Source: Hyphomicrobiales bacterium
GTDB taxonomy: Bacteria > Pseudomonadota > Alphaproteobacteria > Rhizobiales > Xanthobacteraceae
Direction of reading: 5' to 3'
Assembly (NCBI GenBank): GCA_003135415.1
Contig: PLBP01000032.1
Location: 102,842-159,227, forward strand
DNA: 56,386 bases
Shown here: piece by piece, positions 37,679 through 45,447 of the stretch
How the letters are laid out: every line of letters begins with the position of its first letter
Numbering within the stretch: the first letter of the stretch is position 1
The notes under the pieces: model-generated
The model's input: the letters and a program-made list of their open reading frames with translations, nothing else
The model's database searches: none
Told to the model about the DNA's origin: nothing
Program-made: the position numbers and the translations under genes

Positions 37679-37864
37679 ATGTCCATTCAGGCGGATCTTG
37701 CCGAACTCGAGCAACTGCACCGGGCTCTAGAGCGCGAACTTCAAGAAGAACTCGCCCACCCCGGATCGGACGATTTCAGGTTGGCCGAACTGAAGCGGCG
37801 CAAACTGCAGCTCAAGGATCGGATCGAACGGTTAAAATTCGAAACAAGTGTCACCGTTCACTAA
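37679..37864 (+). CDS. DUF465 (YdcH-like) small protein, copy B
   Basis: This 61-residue paralogue of the divergent neighbour shares LKRRKLQLKDRIERLK and the preceding helix. GGAGG (37665-37669) lies nine bases before the ATG. A strong terminator follows at 37889, so it is probably a monocistronic message. Confidence 0.85.
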   Translation: MSIQADLAELEQLHRALERELQEELAHPGSDDFRLAELKRRKLQLKDRIERLKFETSVTVH

Positions 37865-37888
37865 AAATCTTCTCGCGCATCGTGTCGC

Positions 37889-37921
37889 ACCGCCGGCTTC
37901 AAACGCCGGCGGTTTTGTTTT
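37889..37921 (+). terminator. Rho-independent terminator after DUF465 copy B
   Basis: A 9-bp stem, ACCGCCGGC (37889-37897) with GCCGGCGGT (37905-37913), has a 7-base loop and is followed by TTTGTTTTGG. Confidence 0.87.
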
Positions 37922-38084
37922 GGTGGATCGGCGCGAATCGTGCGCGCCGATAATCTGAATTTTTATCGCTAACGGGTAGGGCTAACGCGCCAACCCGCAA
38001 CACTTGAAATAAATTTTCGACTAAGTCTCGCCAACTCGTTGAGTTGGAGTTGATGATGTTGCGTATCGGCGTTCCGGCGGCGAA

Positions 38085-38459
38085 TTGGCCCCGAAAAAAA
38101 TCGGTCACGCGATTCCTCGATTCGATCCTCCGCGCCAACAGACGCGGCGACCGATTCATCTTCGCCTCATCGAGCAAATCAAAAACAACCCAGGAGGCAT
38201 CGCGGCGGCTCTCGCCGCAAGCGTTGCCGTCGCTGCCCTGCCGACCCCGAGCTTTGCCGTCCCCGTGACGCCTCCCGCCCCCGTGTTCGGCGCCGCTGCC
38301 TTTCCGTGGCCGATTTTCGCCTGCGTCGGCGGAATCATCACGTCCGCGTTGGTTGCGAACGCTCGCGACCATCGCGAATTGACCGCGCCCGAGGCGTGGA
38401 GCTGCGGCGTGCTGTTCTGGTTCGCACAGCCGAAGCAGAACAAGAGAAAGCACCGCTAA
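38085..38459 (+). CDS. Small exported protein with Cys-X26-Cys, paralogue A
   Basis: This is an unrecognised small protein. A hydrophobic signal-like segment (GGIAAALAASVAVAALPTPS, ending SFA) is followed by a second hydrophobic stretch and the motif RELTAPEAWSCGVLFW. Two cysteines are 26 residues apart (FAC...WSC), the same spacing as in the paralogue at 38727. The start is uncertain. The open frame begins at TTG 38085 with a basic 35-residue lead, while AGGAGG at 38192-38197 has no ATG, GTG or TTG at good distance. The true start may be non-standard, or the N-terminus may be eroded. Confidence 0.6.
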   Translation: MAPKKIGHAIPRFDPPRQQTRRPIHLRLIEQIKNNPGGIAAALAASVAVAALPTPSFAVPVTPPAPVFGAAAFPWPIFACVGGIITSALVANARDHRELTAPEAWSCGVLFWFAQPKQNKRKHR

Positions 38460-38489
38460 GCTTCAGGCAAGAAGTTTTCCGAATTCTGG

Positions 38490-38521
38490 CCCGCGCCGCA
38501 TGATCGGCGCGGGTTTTTCTT
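38490..38521 (+). terminator. Rho-independent terminator after paralogue A
   Basis: A perfect 9-bp stem, CCCGCGCCG (38490-38498) with CGGCGCGGG (38505-38513), and a 6-base loop are followed by TTTTTCTTT. It shows that paralogue A is a real transcription unit. Confidence 0.9.
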
Positions 38522-38726
38522 TGTGGCGGTGGGCTCGGATTCCTATGGATGTCGGCATCCGCACCATGAGGTGAGTGGTATCTGGATAGGGAGCCTCATG
38601 GCCGCAAATGCTGTGGAGTTTCGGCCACACCTTCGGAGAATTTGTATTTTGCCGCTGTTCATTTGATGGCTAAAGCTTGGCCTGAAAGGCTGAACATCGG
38701 GCTTGGCGGAATTCACAGGGTATCAA

Positions 38727-38996
38727 ATGAGAATATCTAAAATTACGGCTGTCGCATTGGCGATGGCGATTGCACTCAGCCCCGTCGCGGCATTCGCTCA
38801 AGTAGTAGTAGCAACTCTGGGACACGTTTTCGGCGGCATAACAACGCCCTGGTGGATCTTCGTTTGCCCCACCGGCGTCGTGACGGCCGCGGTGGTGAAG
38901 AACGCAAAGCGCCACAAGGAACTGACCGCACCGGAAGCTTGGACCTGCGGCGTTCTATATTGGTGGACCGAAGGCACCGGCAAATACGGCCGCTAA
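38727..38996 (+). CDS. Small exported protein with Cys-X26-Cys, paralogue B
   Basis: This unrecognised 89-residue protein has a good signal peptide (MRISKITAVALAMAIALSPV, cleavage near AFA). A hydrophobic stretch WWIFVCPTGVVTAAVV is followed by KELTAPEAWTCGVLYW. The block from the first to the second cysteine aligns with paralogue A without gaps, with identical ELTAPEAW. An AGGG six bases before the ATG supports the start. The conserved cysteine pair after export suggests a disulfide. A strong terminator follows. Its function cannot be inferred. Confidence 0.78.
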   Translation: MRISKITAVALAMAIALSPVAAFAQVVVATLGHVFGGITTPWWIFVCPTGVVTAAVVKNAKRHKELTAPEAWTCGVLYWWTEGTGKYGR

Positions 38997-39025
38997 GCCA
39001 GCTTCTTTCCATACTCTTACAAGTT

Positions 39026-39058
39026 TAGGCCGCCCCAGTGGGCGGCCTATTTCTTTTC
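39026..39058 (+). terminator. Rho-independent terminator after paralogue B
   Basis: A perfect 10-bp stem, TAGGCCGCCC (39026-39035) with GGGCGGCCTA (39040-39049), has a 4-base loop and is followed by TTTCTTTTC. Confidence 0.9.
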
Positions 39059-39095
39059 AAGAGCGGTTCCGCGAAGAGCCGCTCTTTTCGTTTCC
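39059..39095. terminator. Second hairpin, between convergent genes
   Basis: An 8-bp stem, AAGAGCGG (39059-39066) with CCGCTCTT (39079-39086), is followed by TTCGTTT on the plus strand. It lies 12 bases past the stop of the minus-strand acyl-CoA synthetase gene, whose downstream side is less U-rich (GAAAAG). It may back up the plus-strand terminator. Confidence 0.5.
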
Positions 39096-39097
39096 CC

Positions 39098-40726
39098 TCA
39101 AACCGTCTTCACCATCTCGCGCAGCTTGAATTTCTGAACCTTGCCGGTCGAAGTCTTCGGCAATTCGACGAAGACGACGTGCCTCGGGCATTTGTAACCC
39201 GCGAGATTCTGCCGGCAGTGCGCGATCAATTCGTCCCCTGTCGCCTTGGCGCCGGGCTTCAACTCGATGAAAGCGCAGGGCGTCTCGCCCCACTTGTCGT
39301 CGGGCCGCGCCACCACCGCCGCCGCCTGCACCGAGGAATGCTTGTAGAGCGCGTCCTCGACTTCGATTGAGGAAATATTCTCGCCGCCGGAAATGATGAT
39401 GTCCTTGGAGCGATCCTTGAGCTGGATATAGCCGTCGGGATGACGCACACCGAGATCGCCGGAATGAAACCAGCCGCCGGCGAAGGACTTCTCGCTCGAC
39501 GATTTATTTTTGAGGTAGCCCTTCATCACGATATTGCCGCGAAACATCACTTCACCCATCGTCTCGCCGTCGCGTGGTACCGGCTTCATCGTGTCCGGAT
39601 CGATCACCTCGAGGTCCTCGAGCGCGCCGTAGCGCACGCCCTGGCGCGCCTTCTTGGAAGCCTGCTCGGCGGGCGAGAGCGTGTCCCATTCCGCGTGCCA
39701 ATCGTTCACCACCGCCGGGCCGTAGGTTTCGGTGAGGCCGTAGAGATGCGTGACATTGAAGCCCGCGCCCTTCATCGCCGCCAGCACGGCTTCGGGCGGG
39801 GGTGCTGCCGCGGTGAAGAATTCGACCAGGTGCGGCAGCGGCTTTTTTTCGTTTTCGGGCGCGTTCAACAGCGTCGCCATCACGACCGGCGCACCGCAGA
39901 GATGCGTGACCTTATGGGCCGCGATCGCCTCGTAAATCGCCGATGCTCGCACCTGGCGCAGGCACACATGCGTTCCGGCCGCGACCGAGATCGACCACGG
40001 GAAGCACCAGCCGTTGCAGTGGAACATCGGCAGCGTCCACAGATAGACCGGATGCTTTTTCATGCCGCCGGTGACGACGTTGCCGACCGCCAAGAGCGCC
40101 GCCCCGCGATGGTGATAAACGACGCCTTTCGGGTCGCCGGTGGTGCCGGAAGTGTAGTTGAGCGAGATCGCATCCCACTCGTCACCGGGCGCCGCGCGCA
40201 CGTAGTCCTCGCCGCCTCCCTTGAGAAATTCCTCATATTCGAGCGAGCCGATGCGCTCGCCCTCGCCAGTATATTCGGGGTCGTCGTAATCGATCACCAA
40301 GGGCTTCACTTTCGCCGCCGCCAGCGCCGGTTTCATGATCTTGGAAAATTCGCGATCGGTGATGACGACCTTGGCCTCGCCGTGATCGAGCGAGAAGCCG
40401 ATGATCGGGGCATCCAGCCGCGTGTTGAGCGTGTTGAGCACGGCGCCCGTCATCGGCACGCCGTAGTGGCACTCCAGCATCGCCGGGGTGTTGGCGAGAA
40501 ACACGGCAACGGTGTCGCCGCGCTTGATCCCGCGCTTGGCGAGCGCCGAGGCGAGCCGCCGCGCCCGCGCGTAAAACTCGCGGTAATTCCTTCGAAGCTT
40601 GCCGTGGATGATCGCCGTATGATCCGGAAACACCGCCGCCGCGCGCTCGAGATAAGAAAGCGGCGTCAGTGGCTGGAAGTTCGCCGGATTCCGGTCGAGA
40701 TCGGTGTCGTAGGCGCTCTTCGTCAC
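39098..40726 (-). CDS. Long/medium-chain acyl-CoA synthetase (AMP-binding)
   Basis: The enzyme activates a carboxylic acid to its CoA thioester through an acyl-adenylate. The P-loop-like YTSGTTGDPKGVVYHHRG, the YGLTETYGPAV motif and the C-terminal catalytic lysine region LPKTSTGKVQKF are present. The length (542) and sequence resemble fatty-acid or dicarboxylate CoA ligases of the FadD3/AlkK type. The exact chain length is not readable. It is preceded by a TauE-type exporter gene on the same strand, and transcription ends towards the two small exported proteins. Confidence 0.9.
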   Translation of the reverse strand: MTKSAYDTDLDRNPANFQPLTPLSYLERAAAVFPDHTAIIHGKLRRNYREFYARARRLASALAKRGIKRGDTVAVFLANTPAMLECHYGVPMTGAVLNTLNTRLDAPIIGFSLDHGEAKVVITDREFSKIMKPALAAAKVKPLVIDYDDPEYTGEGERIGSLEYEEFLKGGGEDYVRAAPGDEWDAISLNYTSGTTGDPKGVVYHHRGAALLAVGNVVTGGMKKHPVYLWTLPMFHCNGWCFPWSISVAAGTHVCLRQVRASAIYEAIAAHKVTHLCGAPVVMATLLNAPENEKKPLPHLVEFFTAAAPPPEAVLAAMKGAGFNVTHLYGLTETYGPAVVNDWHAEWDTLSPAEQASKKARQGVRYGALEDLEVIDPDTMKPVPRDGETMGEVMFRGNIVMKGYLKNKSSSEKSFAGGWFHSGDLGVRHPDGYIQLKDRSKDIIISGGENISSIEVEDALYKHSSVQAAAVVARPDDKWGETPCAFIELKPGAKATGDELIAHCRQNLAGYKCPRHVVFVELPKTSTGKVQKFKLREMVKTV

Positions 40727-40778
40727 GGGCTCCCCCTCGGTGTCGCGACGGGAACGCTAGCGTTCCGGCGCGCCGGCC

Positions 40779-41540
40779 TCAAGCGCCGGCAAGGATCGAG
40801 GAAAGGCCGCTGCGGATCAATTCGAGCGAGATCAGGAACACGAGCGAGTACGCAATCCGGTAGAACCATTCGGTCGGCGTGATGCGCACGAGCCAGACGC
40901 CGAGAAAATTGGTGGCGATCGCGAGCGGAATCAGCACCAGCGAAGTATTGATGTTGGCGGGCGAGAACTGGCCGAGGGCGAAAAACGGCACCAGCTTCAT
41001 CCAGTTTACGATCGCGAAGAAGATCGTGGCGGTGCCGACAAAGCGGAGCTTCGCCATTCGTTGCGGCAGCACGAAGACCTGAAACGGTGGGCCGCCCGCA
41101 TGCGACAGCGCACCGGTGAAAGCCGATGCCCCGCCCCAGAAGACGCCGAGCCATGCGCTCGGCCGGCCGCGCTCTTTTTTCGGTGCCGGCAAAAGCCAAT
41201 AGCCGAGCACGAAGGTGAACGCGATCAGCCCGACCGCGAGCCGCACCTGCGGGTCGGAAACATGCGCCGCAAGTGCCCAAGCGGCGCCCGCCCCCACGAC
41301 GGCGCCGGGTAGCATTACTTTCACGTTCCATGCATCCCAGTCATGGCGATAGACCCAGACCGAGATCGCGTCTTGCACCAGGAGGATCGGCAGCACGATC
41401 GCCGCCGCCTGCACCGGCGGCACCACGAGCGGCAACAGCGGCGTCGCCACAAGCCCGACACCGGCGAAGCCGCCCTTGGCGAGGCCGAGAAAGGTGACCG
41501 CGACGATGGCCGCAAGATAAAAGACCGGATCGGAAATCAC
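40779..41540 (-). CDS. TauE/SafE-family anion exporter
   Basis: This membrane protein of about eight helices belongs to a family implicated in export of sulfite, sulfoacetate or related anions. The GLAKGGFAGVGLVATPLLPL and GALSHAGGPPFQVFVLPQRM repeats are the TauE signature. The length (253) is typical. There is a gap of 52 bases to the acyl-CoA synthetase gene. Its other neighbour, prpE, is divergent. Nothing nearby identifies the anion. Confidence 0.88.
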   Translation of the reverse strand: MISDPVFYLAAIVAVTFLGLAKGGFAGVGLVATPLLPLVVPPVQAAAIVLPILLVQDAISVWVYRHDWDAWNVKVMLPGAVVGAGAAWALAAHVSDPQVRLAVGLIAFTFVLGYWLLPAPKKERGRPSAWLGVFWGGASAFTGALSHAGGPPFQVFVLPQRMAKLRFVGTATIFFAIVNWMKLVPFFALGQFSPANINTSLVLIPLAIATNFLGVWLVRITPTEWFYRIAYSLVFLISLELIRSGLSSILAGA

Positions 41541-41700
41541 ATGGGGAAGGGATTAGAGGCGGGAATCGCAATAAAGCCGAAAGCGCTTGTACGAGCCAGC
41601 CCTGCCCGCGCATGGCAGAAGTGATATTCTGGCCGCCCTTGCAAAGCGGCTCTATCGCCGCACAATCGAAGCAAGGCGAGGATACGCCGGGAAGTACGCC

Positions 41701-43620
41701 ATGGATACCAAGACCAAGAGCCGCTACCCGGAAATCTACGCCCGTTCGCTCCGCGACCCGGAGGGATTCTGGGGCGAACAGGCGGAAGCGATCGATTGGA
41801 TCGAGAAGCCGAAGAAGGTTTTCGACAACAACGCCGGCATCTACGGCCGCTGGTTCGTGGGAGGCGTGTGCAACACCTGCTGGAACGCCGTCGACCGTCA
41901 CGTAAAGGCGGGCCGCGGCAAGCAGGCGGCCTTCATCTACGACAGCCCCGTTTCCAACACCAAGCGCACCATCACCTATGCCGAGCTGCTCGACGAGGTG
42001 AAGGCGTTCGCCGCGACCCTCCGCGACCTCGGCATCCGGCAGGGCGATCGCGTCATTCTCTACATGCCGATGGTGCCGGAAGCCTTGATCGCGATGCTTG
42101 GCTGCGCGCGCATCGGCGCCATCCACTCCGTCGTGTTCGGCGGCTTCGCGCCGAAGGAGCTGGCGACCCGCATCGACGACGCCAAACCAAAACTGATTCT
42201 CACCGCCTCTTGCGGCATCGAGCCTGGCCGCATCGTCGCCTACAAGCCGCTGTTGGACGAAGCGATTAGACTAGCGAAGTCGAAGCCCGACGGCGTGATC
42301 CTTCTGCAACGCCCGCAAGCGGAAGCGTCGATGACCTCCGGCCGCGACTACGATTGGGCATCGCTCCGCGCGGCGGCGCTGCGAGATGGAAAAAGCGCCG
42401 ATTGCGTGCCGTGTGTTGCCACCGACCCGCTCTACATTCTCTATACCTCCGGCACGACCGGAATCCCCAAGGGCGTCGTGCGCGATCACGGCGGCCACAT
42501 GGTCGCGCTCAAATGGTCGATGAACGGCGTCTACGGCATTCAGCCGGGCGAAACGTGGTGGACCGCCTCCGACATCGGTTGGGTCGTCGGCCACTCTTAC
42601 ATTGTCTATGCGCCGCTCCTGCACGGTTGCACTTCGGTCGTCTATGAGGGCAAGCCGGTGGGGACGCCCGACGCCGGCGCCTTCTGGCGCGTGATTTCCG
42701 AGCACGGCGCGGTCGCGCTCTTCACCGCGCCGACCGCCTTTCGCGCGATCAAAAAGGAGGATCCGCAAGGCAAGCATGTCGCGGGCAAGAACCTCTCGAA
42801 ATTCCGCACGCTGTTCCTCGCCGGCGAGCGCGCCGACCCCGATACGATCAAATGGGCCGAGAACATCTTGAAAGTGCCGGTGATCGATCACTGGTGGCAG
42901 ACCGAGACTGGTTGGGCGATCGCCGGCAATCCGATGGGCCTCGACCCGCTGCCGGTGAAATATGGCTCCCCCACGGTGGCGATGCCGGGCTACGACGTGA
43001 AGATCGTCGACGAGCAATCAAAGGAGATGCCTGCGGGCAAAATGGGCTCGATTGTGGTCAAGCTGCCGCTGCCGCCCTCGTGTCTGCCGACGCTGTGGCA
43101 GCAGGACGAGCGCTTCAAGGAAAGCTATCTCGCGGAATTTCCCGGCTATTACAAAACCGCCGACGCCGGCTTCAAGGACGAGGACGGCTATCTCTTCATC
43201 ATGGGCCGCACCGACGACATCATCAATGTCGCCGGGCACCGGCTCTCGACCGGCGGCATGGAAGAGGTTCTGTCGTCGCACCCCGACGTCGCCGAATGCG
43301 CGGTGGTTGGCGTCGCCGACGAATTGAAGGGCGAGGTGCCGTGCGGCTTCATCGTGTTGAAGGCGGGCGTCACCAAACCCTCCGCCGAGATCGAAAAGGA
43401 AATCGTGGCACTCGTGCGGGATAAAATCGGCCCGGTCGCCGCCTTCAAGCTTGCGATCACCGTCAACCGCCTGCCGAAGACGCGCTCCGGAAAAATCCTG
43501 CGCGGCACCATGAAGAAAATCGCCGACAAGGAGCCCTGGACGATGCCCGCGACCATCGACGATCCGGCGGTTCTCGACGAGATCGGTGTGGCGCTGAAGG
43601 GGCGGGGATACGGAAGTTAA
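41701..43620 (+). CDS. prpE: Propionate-CoA ligase (PrpE-type acyl-CoA synthetase)
   Basis: The enzyme activates propionate, and probably acetate more weakly, to the CoA thioester. The motifs YTSGTTGIPKGVVRDHGG and WWTASDIGWVVGHSYIVYAP are present, along with the TVNRLPKTRSGKILRGTMKK C-terminus bearing the lysine regulated by acetylation in relatives. The start MDTKTKSRYPEIYARSLRDP matches PrpE N-termini, while upstream in-frame codons do not. The length (639) fits. No methylcitrate genes are near. Confidence 0.9.
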   Translation: MDTKTKSRYPEIYARSLRDPEGFWGEQAEAIDWIEKPKKVFDNNAGIYGRWFVGGVCNTCWNAVDRHVKAGRGKQAAFIYDSPVSNTKRTITYAELLDEVKAFAATLRDLGIRQGDRVILYMPMVPEALIAMLGCARIGAIHSVVFGGFAPKELATRIDDAKPKLILTASCGIEPGRIVAYKPLLDEAIRLAKSKPDGVILLQRPQAEASMTSGRDYDWASLRAAALRDGKSADCVPCVATDPLYILYTSGTTGIPKGVVRDHGGHMVALKWSMNGVYGIQPGETWWTASDIGWVVGHSYIVYAPLLHGCTSVVYEGKPVGTPDAGAFWRVISEHGAVALFTAPTAFRAIKKEDPQGKHVAGKNLSKFRTLFLAGERADPDTIKWAENILKVPVIDHWWQTETGWAIAGNPMGLDPLPVKYGSPTVAMPGYDVKIVDEQSKEMPAGKMGSIVVKLPLPPSCLPTLWQQDERFKESYLAEFPGYYKTADAGFKDEDGYLFIMGRTDDIINVAGHRLSTGGMEEVLSSHPDVAECAVVGVADELKGEVPCGFIVLKAGVTKPSAEIEKEIVALVRDKIGPVAAFKLAITVNRLPKTRSGKILRGTMKKIADKEPWTMPATIDDPAVLDEIGVALKGRGYGS

Positions 43621-43627
43621 CTGTCGT

Positions 43628-43664
43628 CACCCTGAGGTGCGAGCGAAGCGAGCCTCGAAGGGTG
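43628..43664. repeat. Intact palindromic repeat of the CCTGAGGTGCGAGC...GCCTCGAAGG type
   Basis: The imperfect palindrome begins CACCCTGAGGTGCGAGCG and ends CGAGCCTCGAAGGGTG, folding as one hairpin. It begins 8 bases after the prpE stop and may act as its transcript end. A second copy in the opposite orientation follows at 43673-43777 but is interrupted. I recall closely similar elements scattered in Bradyrhizobium-like genomes. Confidence 0.8.
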
Positions 43665-43672
43665 ACAATCGC

Positions 43673-43777
43673 CATCCTTCGAGGCCCGCCACACAAGTCG
43701 GACGCTGCCGACTTACGCTTTAAAACCTGCCGATGTCGCGTATACGCGACATCGGTGGCGGGCACCTCAGGATGACG
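43673..43777. repeat. Second, inverted copy of the same repeat, split by a double-hairpin insertion
   Basis: The left arm CCATCCTTCGAGGC (43672-43685) and right arm GCACCTCAGGATGACG (43762-43777) correspond to the two ends of the intact neighbour in inverted orientation. Between them lie GCCCGCCAC (43684-43692) and its exact inverse GTGGCGGGC (43755-43763), which bound double-hairpin copy R4. The 18-base ends 43623-43640 and 43762-43779 are inverted repeats with one mismatch. Confidence 0.75.
43695..43755 (-). repeat. Bipartite double-hairpin repeat, copy R4
   Basis: Read on the minus strand it has the same order as R1-R3. First comes a CCGAT palindrome (here a perfect 26-base palindrome at 43730-43755, CCGATGTCGCGTA and its inverse), then a 15-base AT-rich spacer, then AAGTCGG / CCGACTT (43695-43701 with 43708-43714). 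The first stem differs in its inner bases from R1-R3. It ends 40 bases before the SDR gene. Confidence 0.8.
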
Positions 43778-43794
43778 ACAAAGGAAAGATCCGT

Positions 43795-44592
43795 ATGGCC
43801 ACGCTCACCGGCAAAATCGCCATCGTCACCGGCGCCGCGCGCGGCATTGGGCTCGCCTGCGCCAAGCGCTTCATGGCCGAGGGCGCCAAGGTCGTGCTCG
43901 CCGATATCGACGAGCACGAAGGCCTGGCCGCGAGCAAGGACCTGGGAGACGCGGCGCGCTTCGTGCGTTGCGACGTGGGCGAGGCGAAGGACGCGGCGAA
44001 CCTGATCGCCGAGACTTGCCAGGCCTTCAGCGGCGACATCGATATTCTCGTGAACAATGCCGGTATCGTTCACGGCGCCGATTTTCTCGATTTGAAAGAG
44101 TCCGATTTCGACCGCGTGCTGCGCACGAACCTCAAGGGCGCTTTCCTCGTCGGTCAGCTCGCCGCGCGAAACATGATCGAGCAGGTGAAGGCGGGGAAGA
44201 AGCCCGGCGCGATCGTCAACATGGCCTCGATCAATTCGACCGTCGCGATCGCGAACCAAGTGCCCTATTCCGTCTCCAAGGGCGGCCTTCTGCAGCTCAC
44301 GCGCACGATGGCGCTTGCGCTCGCGCCCTATGGCATCCGCGTCAACGCGATCGGTCCGGGATCGATCATGACGGACATTCTGTCGGCGGTGGCGACCGAC
44401 GCCGAGGCGAAGCGGCGGATTCTGTCGCGCACGCCGCTTGGCCGCATCGGCGAGCCGGACGAGGTCGCGTCCGTCGCGGCTTTTCTCGCCTCCGACGAGG
44501 CCAGCTACATCACGGGTGAAATTATTTACGTCGACGGTGGCCGGCTAGCGCTCAACTACACGGTGCCGGTGAAGGACGAGGAGCTCGGCTGA
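43795..44592 (+). CDS. SDR-family oxidoreductase
   Basis: This is a classical short-chain dehydrogenase/reductase of unknown substrate. The cofactor motif TGAARGIG and VLADIDEHEG (Asp after beta-2, favouring NAD) are present. NNAG, the serine of NMASIN and the YSVSK active site follow. The C-terminus has the usual YITGEIIYVDGG. The length (265) is standard. AAGGAAAG just upstream of the ATG borders the repeat cluster. It is convergent with the DUF1013 gene. Confidence 0.92.
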   Translation: MATLTGKIAIVTGAARGIGLACAKRFMAEGAKVVLADIDEHEGLAASKDLGDAARFVRCDVGEAKDAANLIAETCQAFSGDIDILVNNAGIVHGADFLDLKESDFDRVLRTNLKGAFLVGQLAARNMIEQVKAGKKPGAIVNMASINSTVAIANQVPYSVSKGGLLQLTRTMALALAPYGIRVNAIGPGSIMTDILSAVATDAEAKRRILSRTPLGRIGEPDEVASVAAFLASDEASYITGEIIYVDGGRLALNYTVPVKDEELG

Positions 44593-44599
44593 CCGGCCA

Positions 44600-45313
44600 C
44601 TACTCGCTCTTCTTCGATCCGCCAAGCTTGGCGAATACCGACTCGACGTCGACCGGCGCTTCTTTTTGCGGCCGGCCGCTTTCGGCCTCACGTTCGGCGG
44701 CAGCGGCCGCCGCGGCTTCCGCTCGCGCGGTCGTCTCCGAAGCGGGCAACAGCGTCGTATGCCGCTCCTCGACCTTGGCCGGCTTTTCCTTCGCCGCGCG
44801 GCCGACCTCGTGATCGAGCTCGATCTGCGAGCAAAGGCCGAGCGTCACCGGATCCAGCGGCTGCAACGTCGCTGCGTTCCAGTGCGTGCGGCTCCGCACC
44901 GACTCGATCGTCGATTTGGTGGTGCCGACGAGGCGCATGATCTGCGCGTCCTTCAATTCCGGATGGTTGCGCACGAGCCATAGAATCGCGTTCGGTCGGT
45001 CCTGGCGCTTCGACACCGGTGTGTAGCGCGGACCCTTTTTCTTCGGCTTCGCCTCGGGCAGCGCCACTCGCTTCTCCGAGACATTCAATTTGCGGCTGGG
45101 ATCCTTTTGCGCGGCGTCGATTTCCTCGCGCGTGAGCTGGCCGGTGGTGATCGGGTCCATGCCCTTGATTCCCTGCGCCACCTCGCCGTCGGCGATGCCC
45201 TTGACTTCCAGCGGATGCAGTTTGCAGAAATCGGCGATCTGCTCGAAGGTGAGCGTGGTGTTTTCGACCAGCCAAACGGCGGTCGCTTTAGGCATCAAAG
45301 GGGCATCGTGCAT
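44600..45313 (-). CDS. DUF1013 family protein (TrcR-type cell-cycle regulator)
   Basis: This is an alphaproteobacteria-specific protein. Current databases, as I remember, name the family TrcR, a cell-cycle transcriptional regulator associated with RNA polymerase. The N-terminal half contains two helix-turn-helix-like segments (FEQIADFCKLHPLEVKGIAD, and LKDAQIMRLVGTTKSTIESV in the middle). The last 60 residues are Ala/Glu-rich. The length (237) is normal. It is monocistronic, divergent from ispH. Confidence 0.82.
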   Translation of the reverse strand: MHDAPLMPKATAVWLVENTTLTFEQIADFCKLHPLEVKGIADGEVAQGIKGMDPITTGQLTREEIDAAQKDPSRKLNVSEKRVALPEAKPKKKGPRYTPVSKRQDRPNAILWLVRNHPELKDAQIMRLVGTTKSTIESVRSRTHWNAATLQPLDPVTLGLCSQIELDHEVGRAAKEKPAKVEERHTTLLPASETTARAEAAAAAAAEREAESGRPQKEAPVDVESVFAKLGGSKKSE

Positions 45314-45447
45314 GGCAGTTCTCTCGGAATTGGGCTTCAGGTAAGGCTTTTCGGGCTCCGTCCGTCCCTTCGGACAGAGCCTCGGTTGTCCTCGAATTCA
45401 CCGGGGTTGGCCGTTATATAGGGTGATCGAAGCCCGGACGCAAATCG

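Noticed and set aside
39440-40882. A 480-codon plus-strand frame
   Set aside because: It is antisense to the acyl-CoA synthetase gene, with no domain or ribosome-binding site.
43623-43779. CRISPR-like array
   Set aside because: The repeats are palindromes in inverted and nested arrangement without regular spacers or cas genes.
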